From: Burkholderiales bacterium | Lineage (GTDB): Bacteria > Pseudomonadota > Gammaproteobacteria > Burkholderiales > Ga0077523 | Length of the DNA: 64,000 nt | Direction: 5' to 3' | Assembly: GCA_022843925.1 (NCBI GenBank) | Contig: JALHMS010000023.1 | Coordinates: forward strand, 1 to 64,000 | Part shown: piece by piece, positions 1 through 10,448 of the stretch | Layout: each line of letters opens with the position of its first letter | How positions within the stretch are numbered: position 1 is the stretch's first letter | The notes under the pieces: generated by a model | Seen by the model: the letters and a program-made list of their open reading frames with translations, nothing else | Database searches by the model: none | What the model was told of the DNA's origin: nothing | Made by a program: the position numbers and the translations under genes

Positions 1-84
1 GCCGGTTGCCGGCGAAGTCGCATCCCCGAGCGGCCGCGTCGGGCGGAGCCCGACCCACGACCCGCCCCTCCCACGATCCCGCAC

Positions 85-1149
85 CTACTCCCCTGCCCCG
101 CCCCCCCGGACACCGAGGGCCCGTCTGCGCGCATCGGACTCCAGCTTCGTCAGGCGCTTCGCCTCCGCATAGAACTTCGGCAGGTCGCGTCCGACGCGAT
201 CGAGCAGCGCATCGAGCGCGGGCAGGGCATCCTCGTACGTGCCGATCGATGCGAGGTGGGCGTTGCCCAGCGCCTGGGCGAACCATCGGTCGTAGCCCGC
301 GAATCCGTCCCACGACGCCTTGAGCGCCGCGTAGTCGCCACGCATCGCCTGGAACGCCTCGGCCTTGCGCAGGCGCATCTCGTCGGGCGGCAGGGGCGAT
401 GCATACAACGCGTCGAGCCGCGCGCGGGTCCGCTGGACGAGTGCCACGAAGTCGCGCTTGCGCCGGGTCATCGCATCGAACTCCGCCTGCTCGCTCGGCG
501 TGCCGACGCGGGCCAGCCAGCGCCGGACGCCCTCCAGTTCGACGGCCGTCGCGAAGGCCTCGTTGAACGCACTGTCCCCGGGGGCGTAGGCGACCTGGTG
601 GGCCAGTTCGTGGAAGACGAGGCGGGCGACCTCGGCCCGCGGATACCGCAGGAAGCTGGAGAGCAGCGGATCGTCGAACCAGCCGAGCGTCGAATAGGCC
701 GGGACGCCGTGGACGAGCGTATCGAAGCCGTCCGCCCGCAGTTCCTCGGCGAGGCGCTCGGCATCGCGTTCGTCGTACCACCCCTTGTAGGTGACGCATC
801 CGGCCACGGGGAAACACCACTCCCTGGGCCTCGTGGAGAACTCGGCGGCCGCCACGACGTTCCACACGGCGTACGGACGCCCCAGCTCGGCATACCCCCG
901 ATAGCTGCCATTGTCGGGGAGCCCCAGGTCGCGGACCGCGAAGTCGCGGATGTCGCGGGCAGCCTCGAGGCGGGTGCGCAGCGGGTCCGGGGTCTTCGGG
1001 TCGGCAAGCCAGGCATCGACCGGTCGGGCCGCATGCACGATCGTGAGATGGCCTCGCGCCGCCTGGTAGTAGTAGCCGATCGTAGAGCACCCGCCGACCG
1101 CCGAGAGCAGCACGAGGACCGACAGGACACCCAGCAGCAGCCGCTTCAC
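85..1149 (-). CDS. Predicted aminopeptidase (COG4324-like lipoprotein metallopeptidase)
   Basis: Lipoprotein-like N-terminus (KRLLLGVLSVLVLLSAVGGC), zinc-peptidase motif VFHELAHQ and downstream FNEAFAT; GTG start at 1149. Confidence 0.8.
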   Translation of the reverse strand: MKRLLLGVLSVLVLLSAVGGCSTIGYYYQAARGHLTIVHAARPVDAWLADPKTPDPLRTRLEAARDIRDFAVRDLGLPDNGSYRGYAELGRPYAVWNVVAAAEFSTRPREWCFPVAGCVTYKGWYDERDAERLAEELRADGFDTLVHGVPAYSTLGWFDDPLLSSFLRYPRAEVARLVFHELAHQVAYAPGDSAFNEAFATAVELEGVRRWLARVGTPSEQAEFDAMTRRKRDFVALVQRTRARLDALYASPLPPDEMRLRKAEAFQAMRGDYAALKASWDGFAGYDRWFAQALGNAHLASIGTYEDALPALDALLDRVGRDLPKFYAEAKRLTKLESDARRRALGVRGGGAGE

Positions 1150-1820
1150 GGGTCCTCGCCGCGATCGAATCGTCCATGTCGCAGGAAGGCGCCGGTCTGG
1201 CGCGCCACTTCGCGCGAGAAGAGCAATCCGGCGTGCGTCGCCGGCAGGGTCAGGTGATCCGCGAGGCCGGGAAGACGCGTTTCGGCGACGCGCACGACGC
1301 CATCGTGCGGACGGTCGAGCCGCGCCACCAGCTGCCCGAGGCCCCATGGCCGGTCGCCGGCAATGACGGCGACAGCGACGCCATCAGGCACCGCGGCCAT
1401 CGGCGCGCGCCGCCATTGCGCGATACCGGCACCGAGGATGGCCCGGCCCGCCGCCCATCGGGAAAGGACGTCGACCACCCGGCTGTCCACGCACGGGGAC
1501 CCGAGCAGCACGACGCGCCCCAGTCGGGCCGGCGCCGCCAGCGCGATCATGCGCAGCAGCACGAGCCCGCCGAGGCTGTGGCCGACGAAGTGGAGGCGAT
1601 CCCCCGGCGCCCGGGCGGCGAACGCCGCCAGGGCGCGGGCGTTGTGGTCGAGATCGCGGCGCATGGTGGGGTAGCCGAACGCCACCGCATGGAACCCGGC
1701 GTCACCGAGGCGACGACACAGGGGCCGGACGATGGCGGCCTGGAACCAGAGGCCGTGCAGGACGATGACGGTTTCCAATCGGGGGCTGCGCAGAGAAAGG
1801 GAGGAGCGCGCGTGCCGCAC
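1146..1820 (-). CDS. Alpha/beta hydrolase (lipase-like)
   Basis: VIVLHGLWF and nucleophile elbow GHSLGGL; the true start may be internal to this ORF (near METVIVLHG). Confidence 0.75.
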   Translation of the reverse strand: MRHARSSLSLRSPRLETVIVLHGLWFQAAIVRPLCRRLGDAGFHAVAFGYPTMRRDLDHNARALAAFAARAPGDRLHFVGHSLGGLVLLRMIALAAPARLGRVVLLGSPCVDSRVVDVLSRWAAGRAILGAGIAQWRRAPMAAVPDGVAVAVIAGDRPWGLGQLVARLDRPHDGVVRVAETRLPGLADHLTLPATHAGLLFSREVARQTGAFLRHGRFDRGEDP

Positions 1821-1962
1821 GGCGCGAAGCGTTCGATTCTATGGACTGCAAGCCCGCCATGCACGCAGTGCCCGCCATCGACGAATCCGCACGACGGGAT
1901 CCGTCCGGACCCGCTGCTACACTCGCATCGATGTCCTCCCGCCGTCGCTCCCCGGTCATCCC

Positions 1963-2715
1963 GTGCTGACACCTCCCGACCCGGTGGTCGCCGTCGCGGC
2001 CGTGGTCATCGTGCTGGCCGCCTACGCGCTCTTCGCGATCACAGGCTTCGGTTCGGCGCTCGTGTCGATTCCGCTCCTCGCGCACTTCCTGCCGCTCGAG
2101 ACCGTCGTCCCGCTCATCCTCCTGCTCGACTTCTGGGCGGCACTCACCACCGGCTTTCGCGCACGGGCGGTGGTGGACCGGCGGGAAGTGAAGTCCGTCC
2201 TGCTCGGCGTCGCCGCGGGTGCGGTGGCGGGCGTGCTGCTGCTCGCGAACGTGCCGGGTGACGGCCTGCTCGTGGCGCTGGGCGCCTGCATCACGGCCTA
2301 CGGAGCGTACAGCCTCGCGGGAGCGCGACCGATCCCCGCCGCACCGCTCGCCCTCGCGCTGCCGGTGGGCTTCGTCGGCGGGATGCTTGGCGCGCTCTTC
2401 GGCGTGGGCGGGCCGATCTACGTGGCGTACTTCGGCAGCCGGATGCGGGACCCGATCCGGCTTCGCGCGACGCTCTCCGTGGTCTTCGCCGCGAGCACCG
2501 GACTGCGGATCGTGCTATTCCTGCTCACGGGATTCCTGCTCGACCTGCACCTGTGGGGCGCCGCCGCACTGCTGTTCCCCGTGATGCTCGCCGGCACCGC
2601 GCTCGGGCGGCGCTTGGGCTCGCGCCTGTCGCGGCCACTGGTGCTGCGTTTCATGGCGTTGCTGCTCGTGGCGAGCGGCGCCTCGCTGCTTGCGCGGGGC
2701 CTGGCCGGATTCTGA
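1963..2715 (+). CDS. Sulfite exporter TauE/SafE family membrane protein
   Basis: ITGFGSALVSIPLL and GGMLGALFGVGGPIYVAYF repeats typical of TauE; several TM segments; GTG start likely. Confidence 0.8.
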   Translation: MLTPPDPVVAVAAVVIVLAAYALFAITGFGSALVSIPLLAHFLPLETVVPLILLLDFWAALTTGFRARAVVDRREVKSVLLGVAAGAVAGVLLLANVPGDGLLVALGACITAYGAYSLAGARPIPAAPLALALPVGFVGGMLGALFGVGGPIYVAYFGSRMRDPIRLRATLSVVFAASTGLRIVLFLLTGFLLDLHLWGAAALLFPVMLAGTALGRRLGSRLSRPLVLRFMALLLVASGASLLARGLAGF

Positions 2716-2734
2716 CCGGACGCCCGCGCGGTCG

Positions 2735-2932
2735 TCAGCGCGTGGCCGGACAGGTGCGGATGCCCAGGATCGAATACAGGGGGCAGAACCGCATCGCCGC
2801 CGTTGCGAGCGGGACGATACCGATGAGCCCCCAGAACTTCGACGGGCCCTCGACGAACACCAGCATGGACAGCAGGCCGATCCCCAGCACGATGCGCAGT
2901 CCGCGGTCGATTCCTCCGACATTGGCAACCAT
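2735..2932 (-). CDS. DUF2892 (YgaP-like) small inner membrane protein
   Basis: MVANVGGIDRGLRIVLGIGLL...GLIGIVPLATAAMRFCPLYSILGIRTC pattern. Confidence 0.85.
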   Translation of the reverse strand: MVANVGGIDRGLRIVLGIGLLSMLVFVEGPSKFWGLIGIVPLATAAMRFCPLYSILGIRTCPATR

Positions 2933-3083
2933 GGTCGTCTCCCTTCTCGTTGGCCCGAACCGCGGCGCGGCTCGCTGACGGAACGAAGCATGCGCCCGCG
3001 GGCAACCCACGTCGGTGACCTGGGTCACCCGGGCCGGGTGCGGCTACACTCCCACCTGGTTTTTCACCCCTGGAGGAAGACGC

Positions 3084-3434
3084 ATGAAGCACATCAAGTG
3101 GGATGACATCCCCTACGAGAAATTGAACGACAAGTTCCTGCGCAAGCTCGCCTGGGACGGCAAGGTGATGATCGCGCTGACGGAGGTGGCGGAAGGTTAC
3201 GTGGTCCCGCCCCATTCCCACGATAACGAGCAGGTCACCTTCGTGGTAAGCGGCAAGTGGCGCTTCCACCTCGAAGGCAAGACGGTGGACGTGGGCCCGG
3301 GCGAGATGATCTTCATCCCCGCGAACGTGGTGCACACCGTGGATGCGGTCGAAAGCCTGGTCGCCTACGACATCTTCACGCCGCCGCGCGAGGACTGGAT
3401 CTCCGGTTCGGACGCCTACCTTCGCGCGAAGTGA
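3084..3434 (+). CDS. Cupin domain protein
   Basis: PPHSHDNEQVTFVVSGKWRFHLEG...GEMIFIPANVVH cupin motifs; upstream AGGAAGA. Confidence 0.85.
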   Translation: MKHIKWDDIPYEKLNDKFLRKLAWDGKVMIALTEVAEGYVVPPHSHDNEQVTFVVSGKWRFHLEGKTVDVGPGEMIFIPANVVHTVDAVESLVAYDIFTPPREDWISGSDAYLRAK

Positions 3435-3510
3435 TTCGGGCTGCTGCCCGACGCGGCGTGTCCCGCACCGCGGACATGCTCGGCAATATCTTCGTCGTCC
3501 GGCACACCTG

Positions 3511-3690
3511 AGCCGGAGCAGCGATGCGGCGCAGGCGCTGAGCGTCGACGATCTCGACCTGCTCGCGCCCGAGTGACACCAGCCCCCGCTCGGCAAAGCG
3601 CTCGAGCAGGCGGCTCACGATCTCGCGGACACCACCCAGTGCATCCGCGAGTGCCTGGTGGGTCGCGTGGACCACGCGGCCCTTCCCCGG
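3511..3690 (-). pseudogene. Displaced 3' fragment of a Crp/Fnr-type regulator gene
   Basis: Encodes VVHATHQALADALGGVREIVSRLLERFAERGLVSLGREQVEIVDAQRLRRIAAPA, with 5 differences over 55 aa from the end of the intact gene at 11464-12132; the stop codon is changed TAG to CAG. Confidence 0.85.
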
Positions 3691-3820
3691 GATTCACGCC
3701 ATCGGATGCGGATCGAGGCATCTGCCCATCGACCCGACGCTTTCATCGGGTCCCCGATACGCTCGACCGGGCACACCATGGAATGCAACGGATCCCTTCG
3801 CTGGCGGGCACCAGCGCGCT

Positions 3821-5083
3821 TCAGTTGAAGTCGGTCATCGGGCGCGAGCGGCGGCCCACTTCGATCCGTCCGTCCATACGAACGAGTTCAGCAGGCGTAT
3901 CGCGTCCAAGGAACAGGATGGGGCTGGCCGTCAGCCCGTAGGCGCCAGACTTCAGGACACCGACGAGATCTCCGATCTCGGGAGCAGGCAGTTCGACGTC
4001 GATGCCGAGCAGATCGGTCGGATTGCAGGACGGACCCGCGATGTTGCAACGGGTCGGAGCCGCATCGGAGCGCGTGAGATTGCGCAGGATGAAATTGGTG
4101 CGCAGCGCAGCGCCGAAGGTCCCGGCCGCCGCGAGTTGATGGTGCAACCCGCCATCCGTCGCGAAGAACTGCTTTCCCCGGGAGGTCTTCGCACTGATCA
4201 CGCGGGCCACGTAGATGCCGGCGTTGGCGACGAGATAGCGACCGAGTTCGAACACGAAACGCCGCCGCACGGATGACGTCGCAGCGAAGTCACGCAGCAC
4301 CGGCGAGAGCAGCGTCGCGAGCGCACCGAGATCCATCTCCTTGGCTGCGTCCACGTGAGAGAGTCCGAAGCCACCGCCAAGGTTGATGGTCATGCAACGT
4401 AGCGGCGTCGTGGCCTCGACCTCCCGCACCACCTTCAGGGTGCTTTCGACACCTTCCACGACGCCGGCCGCATCGAAGCACTGGCTGCCCGCGTAGACGT
4501 GGACGCCACGGAAATCGAGGGCATCGAGGTGCGCGACGATGTGCTGCAGGACGCCCGATATCTCTTCCTCGTCGATGCCGAACTGCGTCGCGCGCCCTCC
4601 CATCTTCATGCCGAACGCCCGATTGAGAAGCTGCGGATTCACCCGCATCGTGATGCAGGCGCGCTTTCCGAGTCCGCGGGCCACCTGCACGCACTCGTCG
4701 ATCTCGCGGACGGATTCGACACTGATGCAACCGACCCCGCTCACGATGGACGCGGTGAGTTCAGCGCGACTCTTGGCCGGCCCGGCAAAGCTGAGCGCTG
4801 CCGCGTCATAGCCGGCAAGGAGCGCCTGATCGAGCTCGCCCCCGGAGGAGATGTCGAGACCATCGACCGTCGTGCGCAGTGCGCGGAGCAGTCCGAGGTT
4901 CGGATTCGCCTTGACGGCGTAGTAGACCTGGACCTGACCGTCGAAGGCGTCGCGCACCGCCTGGATGCGGGCCCGTACGTCGTCAGCGTCGTACAGATAG
5001 AACGGTGTGCCGTGGCTTCGGGCGAGCGCCTCGAAGCGCTCTGCGGACAGCGATGACCAGGGGTCGGGAGTCAGTGATGCCAT
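3821..5083 (-). CDS. Fold-type III PLP-dependent decarboxylase (DAP/ornithine decarboxylase family; VinO/BtrK-like or exosortase-associated type)
   Basis: YAVKANPN, SGGELDQAL, HVYAGSQC, NLGGGFG, ELGRYLVANAG, GPSCNPTD motifs. Confidence 0.85.
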   Translation of the reverse strand: MASLTPDPWSSLSAERFEALARSHGTPFYLYDADDVRARIQAVRDAFDGQVQVYYAVKANPNLGLLRALRTTVDGLDISSGGELDQALLAGYDAAALSFAGPAKSRAELTASIVSGVGCISVESVREIDECVQVARGLGKRACITMRVNPQLLNRAFGMKMGGRATQFGIDEEEISGVLQHIVAHLDALDFRGVHVYAGSQCFDAAGVVEGVESTLKVVREVEATTPLRCMTINLGGGFGLSHVDAAKEMDLGALATLLSPVLRDFAATSSVRRRFVFELGRYLVANAGIYVARVISAKTSRGKQFFATDGGLHHQLAAAGTFGAALRTNFILRNLTRSDAAPTRCNIAGPSCNPTDLLGIDVELPAPEIGDLVGVLKSGAYGLTASPILFLGRDTPAELVRMDGRIEVGRRSRPMTDFN

Positions 5084-5124
5084 GGCGTTCTCGCGGTCGT
5101 GCCCGCCGGGCACGACGGAATCGT

Positions 5125-6417
5125 TCAGGGGGAGGCGTTACCGGACCATGTGATGCCGTCGATCCAGAGCTGGTATCCGCGATCGATCAGGATCGACGGC
5201 GACGGGTTGTCGCCGGTGCGGAACAGATCGAACACCCGCGCGGCCCCCGCCTCCGTCAGCGTCTGGGATGAACCTCCGGTCAGGATGATCTGGGCGATGC
5301 GGCCGAGATCGCCTGCGGGCAGTCCCGGGCCGCGCCCCTGTGCGAAGCGGTCCAGGGCAACGAAGAGGCAGCCGTACGACAACAGGGTCGGCGAGGCTTC
5401 GTAGGACCCCTCGCGCATCAGTCGATAGGGATCCTCGACGTCACCCTCGAGGACACTCCTCAGGAACTCGTACAGGCGCGCATGCGAGCGGAGCTGCAGC
5501 ACCAGGCTGTCCCGCGATGCGACGATGCCCAGGTCGACGAAGACATACCTCGCGACGGAAAGCCCCGCAGCCGGCTTCGCCTCGCTCTCGTCGCGCACGA
5601 TCTCGACGGTGTAGTGGAGGTCGGTCGTGGCGCCACCGATGTCGAGCACGACGCAGGCACCCGAGATGTCGATGCCGGAGGAGTTCGCGAGGGCGCGCTG
5701 AAAGCCCCGGCTGACGATCTCCGGGGTGGGACGGATGCCCCCGGAAAGGTTGCTGCGCAACTCGCTGACACCCTCCTTGTAGACGAGATCGTCGAGGTAG
5801 GCCCTGCGCACCGCCTCGAAGACGCTCAGGTTCCGGCTCGCCAGCGCGGCGGCGAGCGGATTGTCGATCACGATGGTCTCGGGGAAGCGGCGTACGAAAT
5901 CCGCGGCGAGGAAACGATTGCCCGCGAAGGCGAGCGATCCGTAGCGATACCGGGTCGGATCGAAGCGGGCGAGACGGTCGGCGAGCGGGCCGGCATCCTC
6001 GCAGTCGATGCCCCCTCCCACCATCAGGATGTCGACGCGTTCGAGGCTGCCGGCGGCCTCGTCCATGTCGTGAACGAACGTGGGATTCGCCCCTGCGAGC
6101 AGCACCTGATTCCTGAGGGTCGCGCCGCTGAAATGCTTGGAAAGGCAAACGATGCCGACACGCAGGCCGCCGTTGGCCGACGAACAGACCAGCACATCGT
6201 CCGTATCGACCGTCGCCGTCAGGGGAGCGAGCAGCGATTCGACCTGCTTCGCAATGCCGGCCTCGAAATCGCGCCCATGCAGCATCTGCGAAAGCACGCG
6301 ATCGTGCCCGTCGATCAGCGCCACCTTGACGACCGTCGACCCGATGTCGATGGCGACCCTCCTGGCCTCGGTGGCCTCGGTGGATTCGGTGGGGAGGGAA
6401 CTCTTGCTCGCAGTCAT
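5125..6417 (-). CDS. MutL/GlmL family protein (putative glutamate mutase reactivase)
   Basis: AIDIGSTVVKVALID and VVLDIGGATTDLHY ASKHA-type motifs; adjacent to glutamate mutase genes. Confidence 0.85.
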   Translation of the reverse strand: MTASKSSLPTESTEATEARRVAIDIGSTVVKVALIDGHDRVLSQMLHGRDFEAGIAKQVESLLAPLTATVDTDDVLVCSSANGGLRVGIVCLSKHFSGATLRNQVLLAGANPTFVHDMDEAAGSLERVDILMVGGGIDCEDAGPLADRLARFDPTRYRYGSLAFAGNRFLAADFVRRFPETIVIDNPLAAALASRNLSVFEAVRRAYLDDLVYKEGVSELRSNLSGGIRPTPEIVSRGFQRALANSSGIDISGACVVLDIGGATTDLHYTVEIVRDESEAKPAAGLSVARYVFVDLGIVASRDSLVLQLRSHARLYEFLRSVLEGDVEDPYRLMREGSYEASPTLLSYGCLFVALDRFAQGRGPGLPAGDLGRIAQIILTGGSSQTLTEAGAARVFDLFRTGDNPSPSILIDRGYQLWIDGITWSGNASP

Positions 6418-6424
6418 CGAGGAA

Positions 6425-7834
6425 TCACACCATCATCATGTTGATGTCGCCGAGCAGTTGTCGGTAGGTCTTGTCGTTCCGGTCACCCACGGAAGCCAGC
6501 AGTGCCCGCTCCTGCTCGGCGTCGGCGTCCGATATCGGCACGTGACCGCGATCGACGATGCGGATCGACTTGTTGGCATCGCGCATCGACACCAGCAGGT
6601 TCGCGTTATCGCTGTGAGGCGAGAACGGGATGTCGAGGTAGCCCATCTGGAAGGCGCGATAGACGCTTTCCCAGAACACGTCGCCGGACAGGTCGAAGAT
6701 CGCACCGATGATGCTGCGCACCTCGGACTTGATCAGCGCCGCCTCCCGGTCGATCAGCGGCGAGGTGACCGGTGCGGCGCACGCGAAGATCCGAAGCATG
6801 TAGCGCACGCTGTCCACCGCTTCGGCATTCACTTCGGGCCGGGGCACCCCGAGGGCTTCGTCGACCGTCTTCACGACGACCTTGTCCGCGCCGACCATGC
6901 CCGAGATCATCGCGGAACCGGCGATCAGCGCCGCGGCCTTCTCGCGCTGCTGCGGGAACTGTCCCATCCACTGGTGGTAGACGAGGTAGGCGCGCGTCGT
7001 CTCGAAACCGAATTCGTCGAGATAGCTCCGGGTGAGGTGCTTCAGCACGCGGGCCGCGGCGACGTCCTGGATGAGCGAGCCGGTCTGTCCGAAGCTCACG
7101 GCGAAGGACACGACCCCCTGTTCTGCCGCAAGCAGCGCTTCGATGATCTGCACCGCGATCGCGATGGCCGGCGGCACGAGCGTCGCGGAAAGGGGCCCGA
7201 AGCTTTCGCGATGGATGGGCCTGTCTTCGGTCGAGTAGAGCGCGCAGATGCGGTCGACGTACTGCCAGTAGAGCAGGCAGCGGTCGAGGGGAAATCCTTC
7301 GGAGTACGGCAGGCAGTAGCAGATGCCGCCGCCCTCGATCTCGGCGATGCCGGAGGCCAGGGCGACCTCGGCCAGCAGACGTGCATCGGGCGTTCCGTGC
7401 CGGAGGCTGATCGGCTTGTCGATCCCGGTGTACAGCTCGCGCGACAGCTCGTGCCCGTGACTCACCAGCGGATACCCGTTGAGGTAGTCCTTGCCCTCCT
7501 CCTCGCTGCGGCGGAGAAGCTGCGTGGCCGTGTCGTACTGGTTGTGACGCGTGTAGCTGTCGATGGTGAGGGGAACGAAGTCCGCACCGGCCTCGCTCAG
7601 TCGACGTGTCAGGGCGTGCTGCGCCTCGAAGAGCGGCACACCGCCGCGCGGCTGGATGCAAGGCAGCGGGCCGCGCTCGTCGTAGGCCACGCGCGGGAAC
7701 CGGCGCCGCGGCACCTTCGCGAGGTAATCCTGTACTTCCCGCGGCGTGATACCGCGGGCGAGCGGATGCGAGAGCACCTGATGCCGGGTGTGCTCGAGGG
7801 CCGTCCGCCTTGCGTCACGCCTGGGCCTTGCCAC
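6425..7834 (-). CDS. glmE: Methylaspartate (glutamate) mutase epsilon subunit
   Basis: Whole-length family resemblance (PLTIDSYTRHNQY, NGYPLVSHG, LRHGTPDARLLAE, GGGICYCLPYSEGFPL); gene order S-E-L. Confidence 0.85.
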   Translation of the reverse strand: MARPRRDARRTALEHTRHQVLSHPLARGITPREVQDYLAKVPRRRFPRVAYDERGPLPCIQPRGGVPLFEAQHALTRRLSEAGADFVPLTIDSYTRHNQYDTATQLLRRSEEEGKDYLNGYPLVSHGHELSRELYTGIDKPISLRHGTPDARLLAEVALASGIAEIEGGGICYCLPYSEGFPLDRCLLYWQYVDRICALYSTEDRPIHRESFGPLSATLVPPAIAIAVQIIEALLAAEQGVVSFAVSFGQTGSLIQDVAAARVLKHLTRSYLDEFGFETTRAYLVYHQWMGQFPQQREKAAALIAGSAMISGMVGADKVVVKTVDEALGVPRPEVNAEAVDSVRYMLRIFACAAPVTSPLIDREAALIKSEVRSIIGAIFDLSGDVFWESVYRAFQMGYLDIPFSPHSDNANLLVSMRDANKSIRIVDRGHVPISDADAEQERALLASVGDRNDKTYRQLLGDINMMMV

Positions 7835-8249
7835 GTTTCAGATCCTCCAACAGGTCAGCAATCGCAACCCCGATATCGGGTTGCTGGTGATAGACGCGAT
7901 CGAAACCGTATCCGGTGAACAGCGAGACCACATCGGCCATGGCGCGCTTGCCGACGACGACATTGCCGCCCACGTAGAGGAGGATCCCGCCGAGTCCGAC
8001 GTCGGCGAACTGGCGGCGGAAATCCGCGCACCAGTACTCGCCTTCGCCGTTCAGCGACGATACGAACACCGCGTCCGCGTTGACCTCGAGAGCCGCCTGA
8101 CAGAAGTGCTCCGGGCGGTTGCGGGTCCGGAGGTTGAAGACCTGGAAACCGGACTCCTCCAGCGCCAGCTGCATGATGCGGTTACCGACGACATGGATGT
8201 CGTCACCGATCACCCCGACCACCACCCGCCCTGCGCATACCTTTTCCAT
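7815..8249 (-). CDS. glmS: Methylaspartate (glutamate) mutase sigma subunit, B12-binding
   Basis: DxHxxG (GDDIHVVG), SSLNGEGE and GGNVVVG cobalamin-binding signatures; overlaps the glmE start by 20 nt. Confidence 0.9.
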   Translation of the reverse strand: MEKVCAGRVVVGVIGDDIHVVGNRIMQLALEESGFQVFNLRTRNRPEHFCQAALEVNADAVFVSSLNGEGEYWCADFRRQFADVGLGGILLYVGGNVVVGKRAMADVVSLFTGYGFDRVYHQQPDIGVAIADLLEDLKRGKAQA

Positions 8250-8258
8250 CGATGCCCT

Positions 8259-9845
8259 TCAGCCCTTCGGATGACCGGGATCGGTCACGAGAGGCGTCTT
8301 GCCCAGACGTTCGAAGGACGCCTGCTTGATCCACTTGCGGTCCAGCTTCCCGGCGTTGCCCGTGATCGGAAAGCTTTCGAAGTGCAGGAGGTAGGCGGGC
8401 ACCATGTGCCGGGGCAGCTGCGCTTTCAGGTACTGCAGCAACGCGTGTTGGGGAAGCGGTTCTCCGCTCACTGTCGTGTAGGCGCAACCGACGTCCTCTC
8501 CGACTTCGATGTTCTGTACGGCGAAGGCCACGGCATCGACGACGTCCGGATGCCGCACGACCTCGGTTTCGACCTCCGTCGGGCTCACGCGGAAGCCCTG
8601 GGTCTTGATCATGTCGTCGGCGCGGGCGACGAAGTAGAGGTAACCCTCGTCGTCCTTGTAGGCGCGGTCGCCGCTGAACACGAGTGTCTCGCCGGGGAAC
8701 CTGGGATGCGTGCGGAACACCTTGGCCGTGTTCTCGGGATCGCGCCAGTATCCCTTCGTGACCGTGGCGCCCCGGTGGACGAGTTCACCCACGACATTCG
8801 GCGCACACTCCTCACCGTGCTCGTCGAGCACCATCACCTGGCAGTCGGGGATGGCCTTGCCGACGGAGGTCGGGTGGGCGTCGAGCTTGTCCGGATCGAG
8901 ATACGTGGAACGGAACGCCTCGGTCAGACCGAACATCGAGAAGATGCGCGCGCTCTTGAAGGTCGACCGGAGGTCCTTGATCATGTCCTCGGAGATGCGT
9001 CCCCCCGTCGTACACACATACCGCAGGGCGGAGAAGTCATGGTTGGCCGTCGCGAGCTTGAGTCGCTTGTCGAACATCTTCGTGATGATGACCGGCATCA
9101 CGGGCAGAGCGGTGATCGACTCCTTCGCGAGCATAGAGAACAGGTCGTTGGGCAAGGCCAGTTCGTGCAGGTAAAGCGTCGCGCCCTTGCGGATCGTCTG
9201 CCAGATCTGATTGAGGCCGTAGTCGAAGTTGAACGACAGCACGCATCCGATCCGCTCGTCCTGATGGGTCCCGAGATACTCGGCGATGATGTCCGCGCCA
9301 TCGGCCAGATTGCGCTGCGAGATCAGGATGCCCTTCGGCCGGCCGGTGGACCCTGACGAATAGATGATCGCTGCGTTGTCGTTGCCGATGCGATCGAAGA
9401 AGTCGCGCGGCTGAACGAATCGCCGCATGTAGGGCAGGTTCGGCCAGGTCTGATCGATCTCGCCGTGACCGGTGATGAGCTTGGTGATCCCGGCGAACTC
9501 GATCACTTCGTTCAGGCGCTCGGTATCGGTCACCATCGCGACCATGCCCGAGTTGTCGATGATGTGACGGATGTTCGGCCCCTTGAGACGCGGCAGGATC
9601 GGCACGAACACCGCGTTGGCGAACAGGGCTCCCAGAATCACCGACACCTGGTCGACGGTCTTCTCCATGCAGATGCCGATGCGATCGCCGGGCTGGATAC
9701 CGAGGTCCCGAAGGCACGCCGCCGTTGCCAGCGCCTCGTTCAGCAGCTCGGAGAACGTCACCGAACGCTCGCGCCCAACGATCGCGGTCTTGTTCGGCAG
9801 GCGCTCTGCAGTTTCGAGCAGAAAGCGAGGGATCGACCTGAGCAT
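8259..9845 (-). CDS. AMP-dependent synthetase/ligase (acyl-CoA ligase or amino acid adenylation family)
   Basis: IIYSSGSTGRPKG, SGDRAYKDDEGYLYF, FPITGNAGKLDRK motifs. Confidence 0.9.
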   Translation of the reverse strand: MLRSIPRFLLETAERLPNKTAIVGRERSVTFSELLNEALATAACLRDLGIQPGDRIGICMEKTVDQVSVILGALFANAVFVPILPRLKGPNIRHIIDNSGMVAMVTDTERLNEVIEFAGITKLITGHGEIDQTWPNLPYMRRFVQPRDFFDRIGNDNAAIIYSSGSTGRPKGILISQRNLADGADIIAEYLGTHQDERIGCVLSFNFDYGLNQIWQTIRKGATLYLHELALPNDLFSMLAKESITALPVMPVIITKMFDKRLKLATANHDFSALRYVCTTGGRISEDMIKDLRSTFKSARIFSMFGLTEAFRSTYLDPDKLDAHPTSVGKAIPDCQVMVLDEHGEECAPNVVGELVHRGATVTKGYWRDPENTAKVFRTHPRFPGETLVFSGDRAYKDDEGYLYFVARADDMIKTQGFRVSPTEVETEVVRHPDVVDAVAFAVQNIEVGEDVGCAYTTVSGEPLPQHALLQYLKAQLPRHMVPAYLLHFESFPITGNAGKLDRKWIKQASFERLGKTPLVTDPGHPKG

Positions 9846-9983
9846 TGCGTCCTCCAGTGAAGTGTGACGGATTTGGTGGCGCCGGCTCCCCGCGAGATGG
9901 GGGAGCCCGGCAGTTTTTCAGACCGGCGCCGGAAGCAAGTGGCTTGCCACTGAAAAGCCCCCGTGGGCCGCAGGATTCGGCAG

Positions 9984-10226
9984 CTAGGCGGCCTTCCGCT
10001 TGTCGATCAGCGCCACGATGCGCGCCAGGGATGCCAGGTTCTCGCGGGTGAGGTCCTCGGCTTCGAGTTCGACGCCGAACTCCTCCTGGATGAAAACGGC
10101 GAGCTGGACGATGCTGAAGGAGTCGAGGATCTTCGCCTCCAGCAGGTCTGCCTCGGCATCGACCTTTCCCTTGTAGCCCACCTCATCGCGGATGTACCCA
10201 GTCAGGACTTCCACTTCCGGTCGCAT
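9984..10226 (-). CDS. Acyl carrier protein
   Basis: About 80 aa acidic protein with phosphopantetheine site LEAKILDSFSIVQL. Confidence 0.85.
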   Translation of the reverse strand: MRPEVEVLTGYIRDEVGYKGKVDAEADLLEAKILDSFSIVQLAVFIQEEFGVELEAEDLTRENLASLARIVALIDKRKAA

Positions 10227-10448
10227 ATCGCGAACTCCTCTCGGTCTCGACCACCCGACCCGGCGCGTCTGCAACGCACGAACGGCGTTGCGCGAGACTG
10301 GCGCGGGCACAGGGGACACATGGATGGAACGGATCGGGAACAATCCGAGTAGAGGCCGGTGGCAGGCACGAACCGTTCCCGAGGTTGGCGCGCGCGAGGG
10401 TGACCAGGCGCCGCAGGACGGCTCAGGCCATCGCGAGCGAAACCGTGT

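Noticed and set aside
6137-7918. 593-aa plus-strand ORF (and 522 aa at 7788-9356)
   Set aside because: Antisense to the glutamate mutase and ligase genes; composition of a shadow ORF
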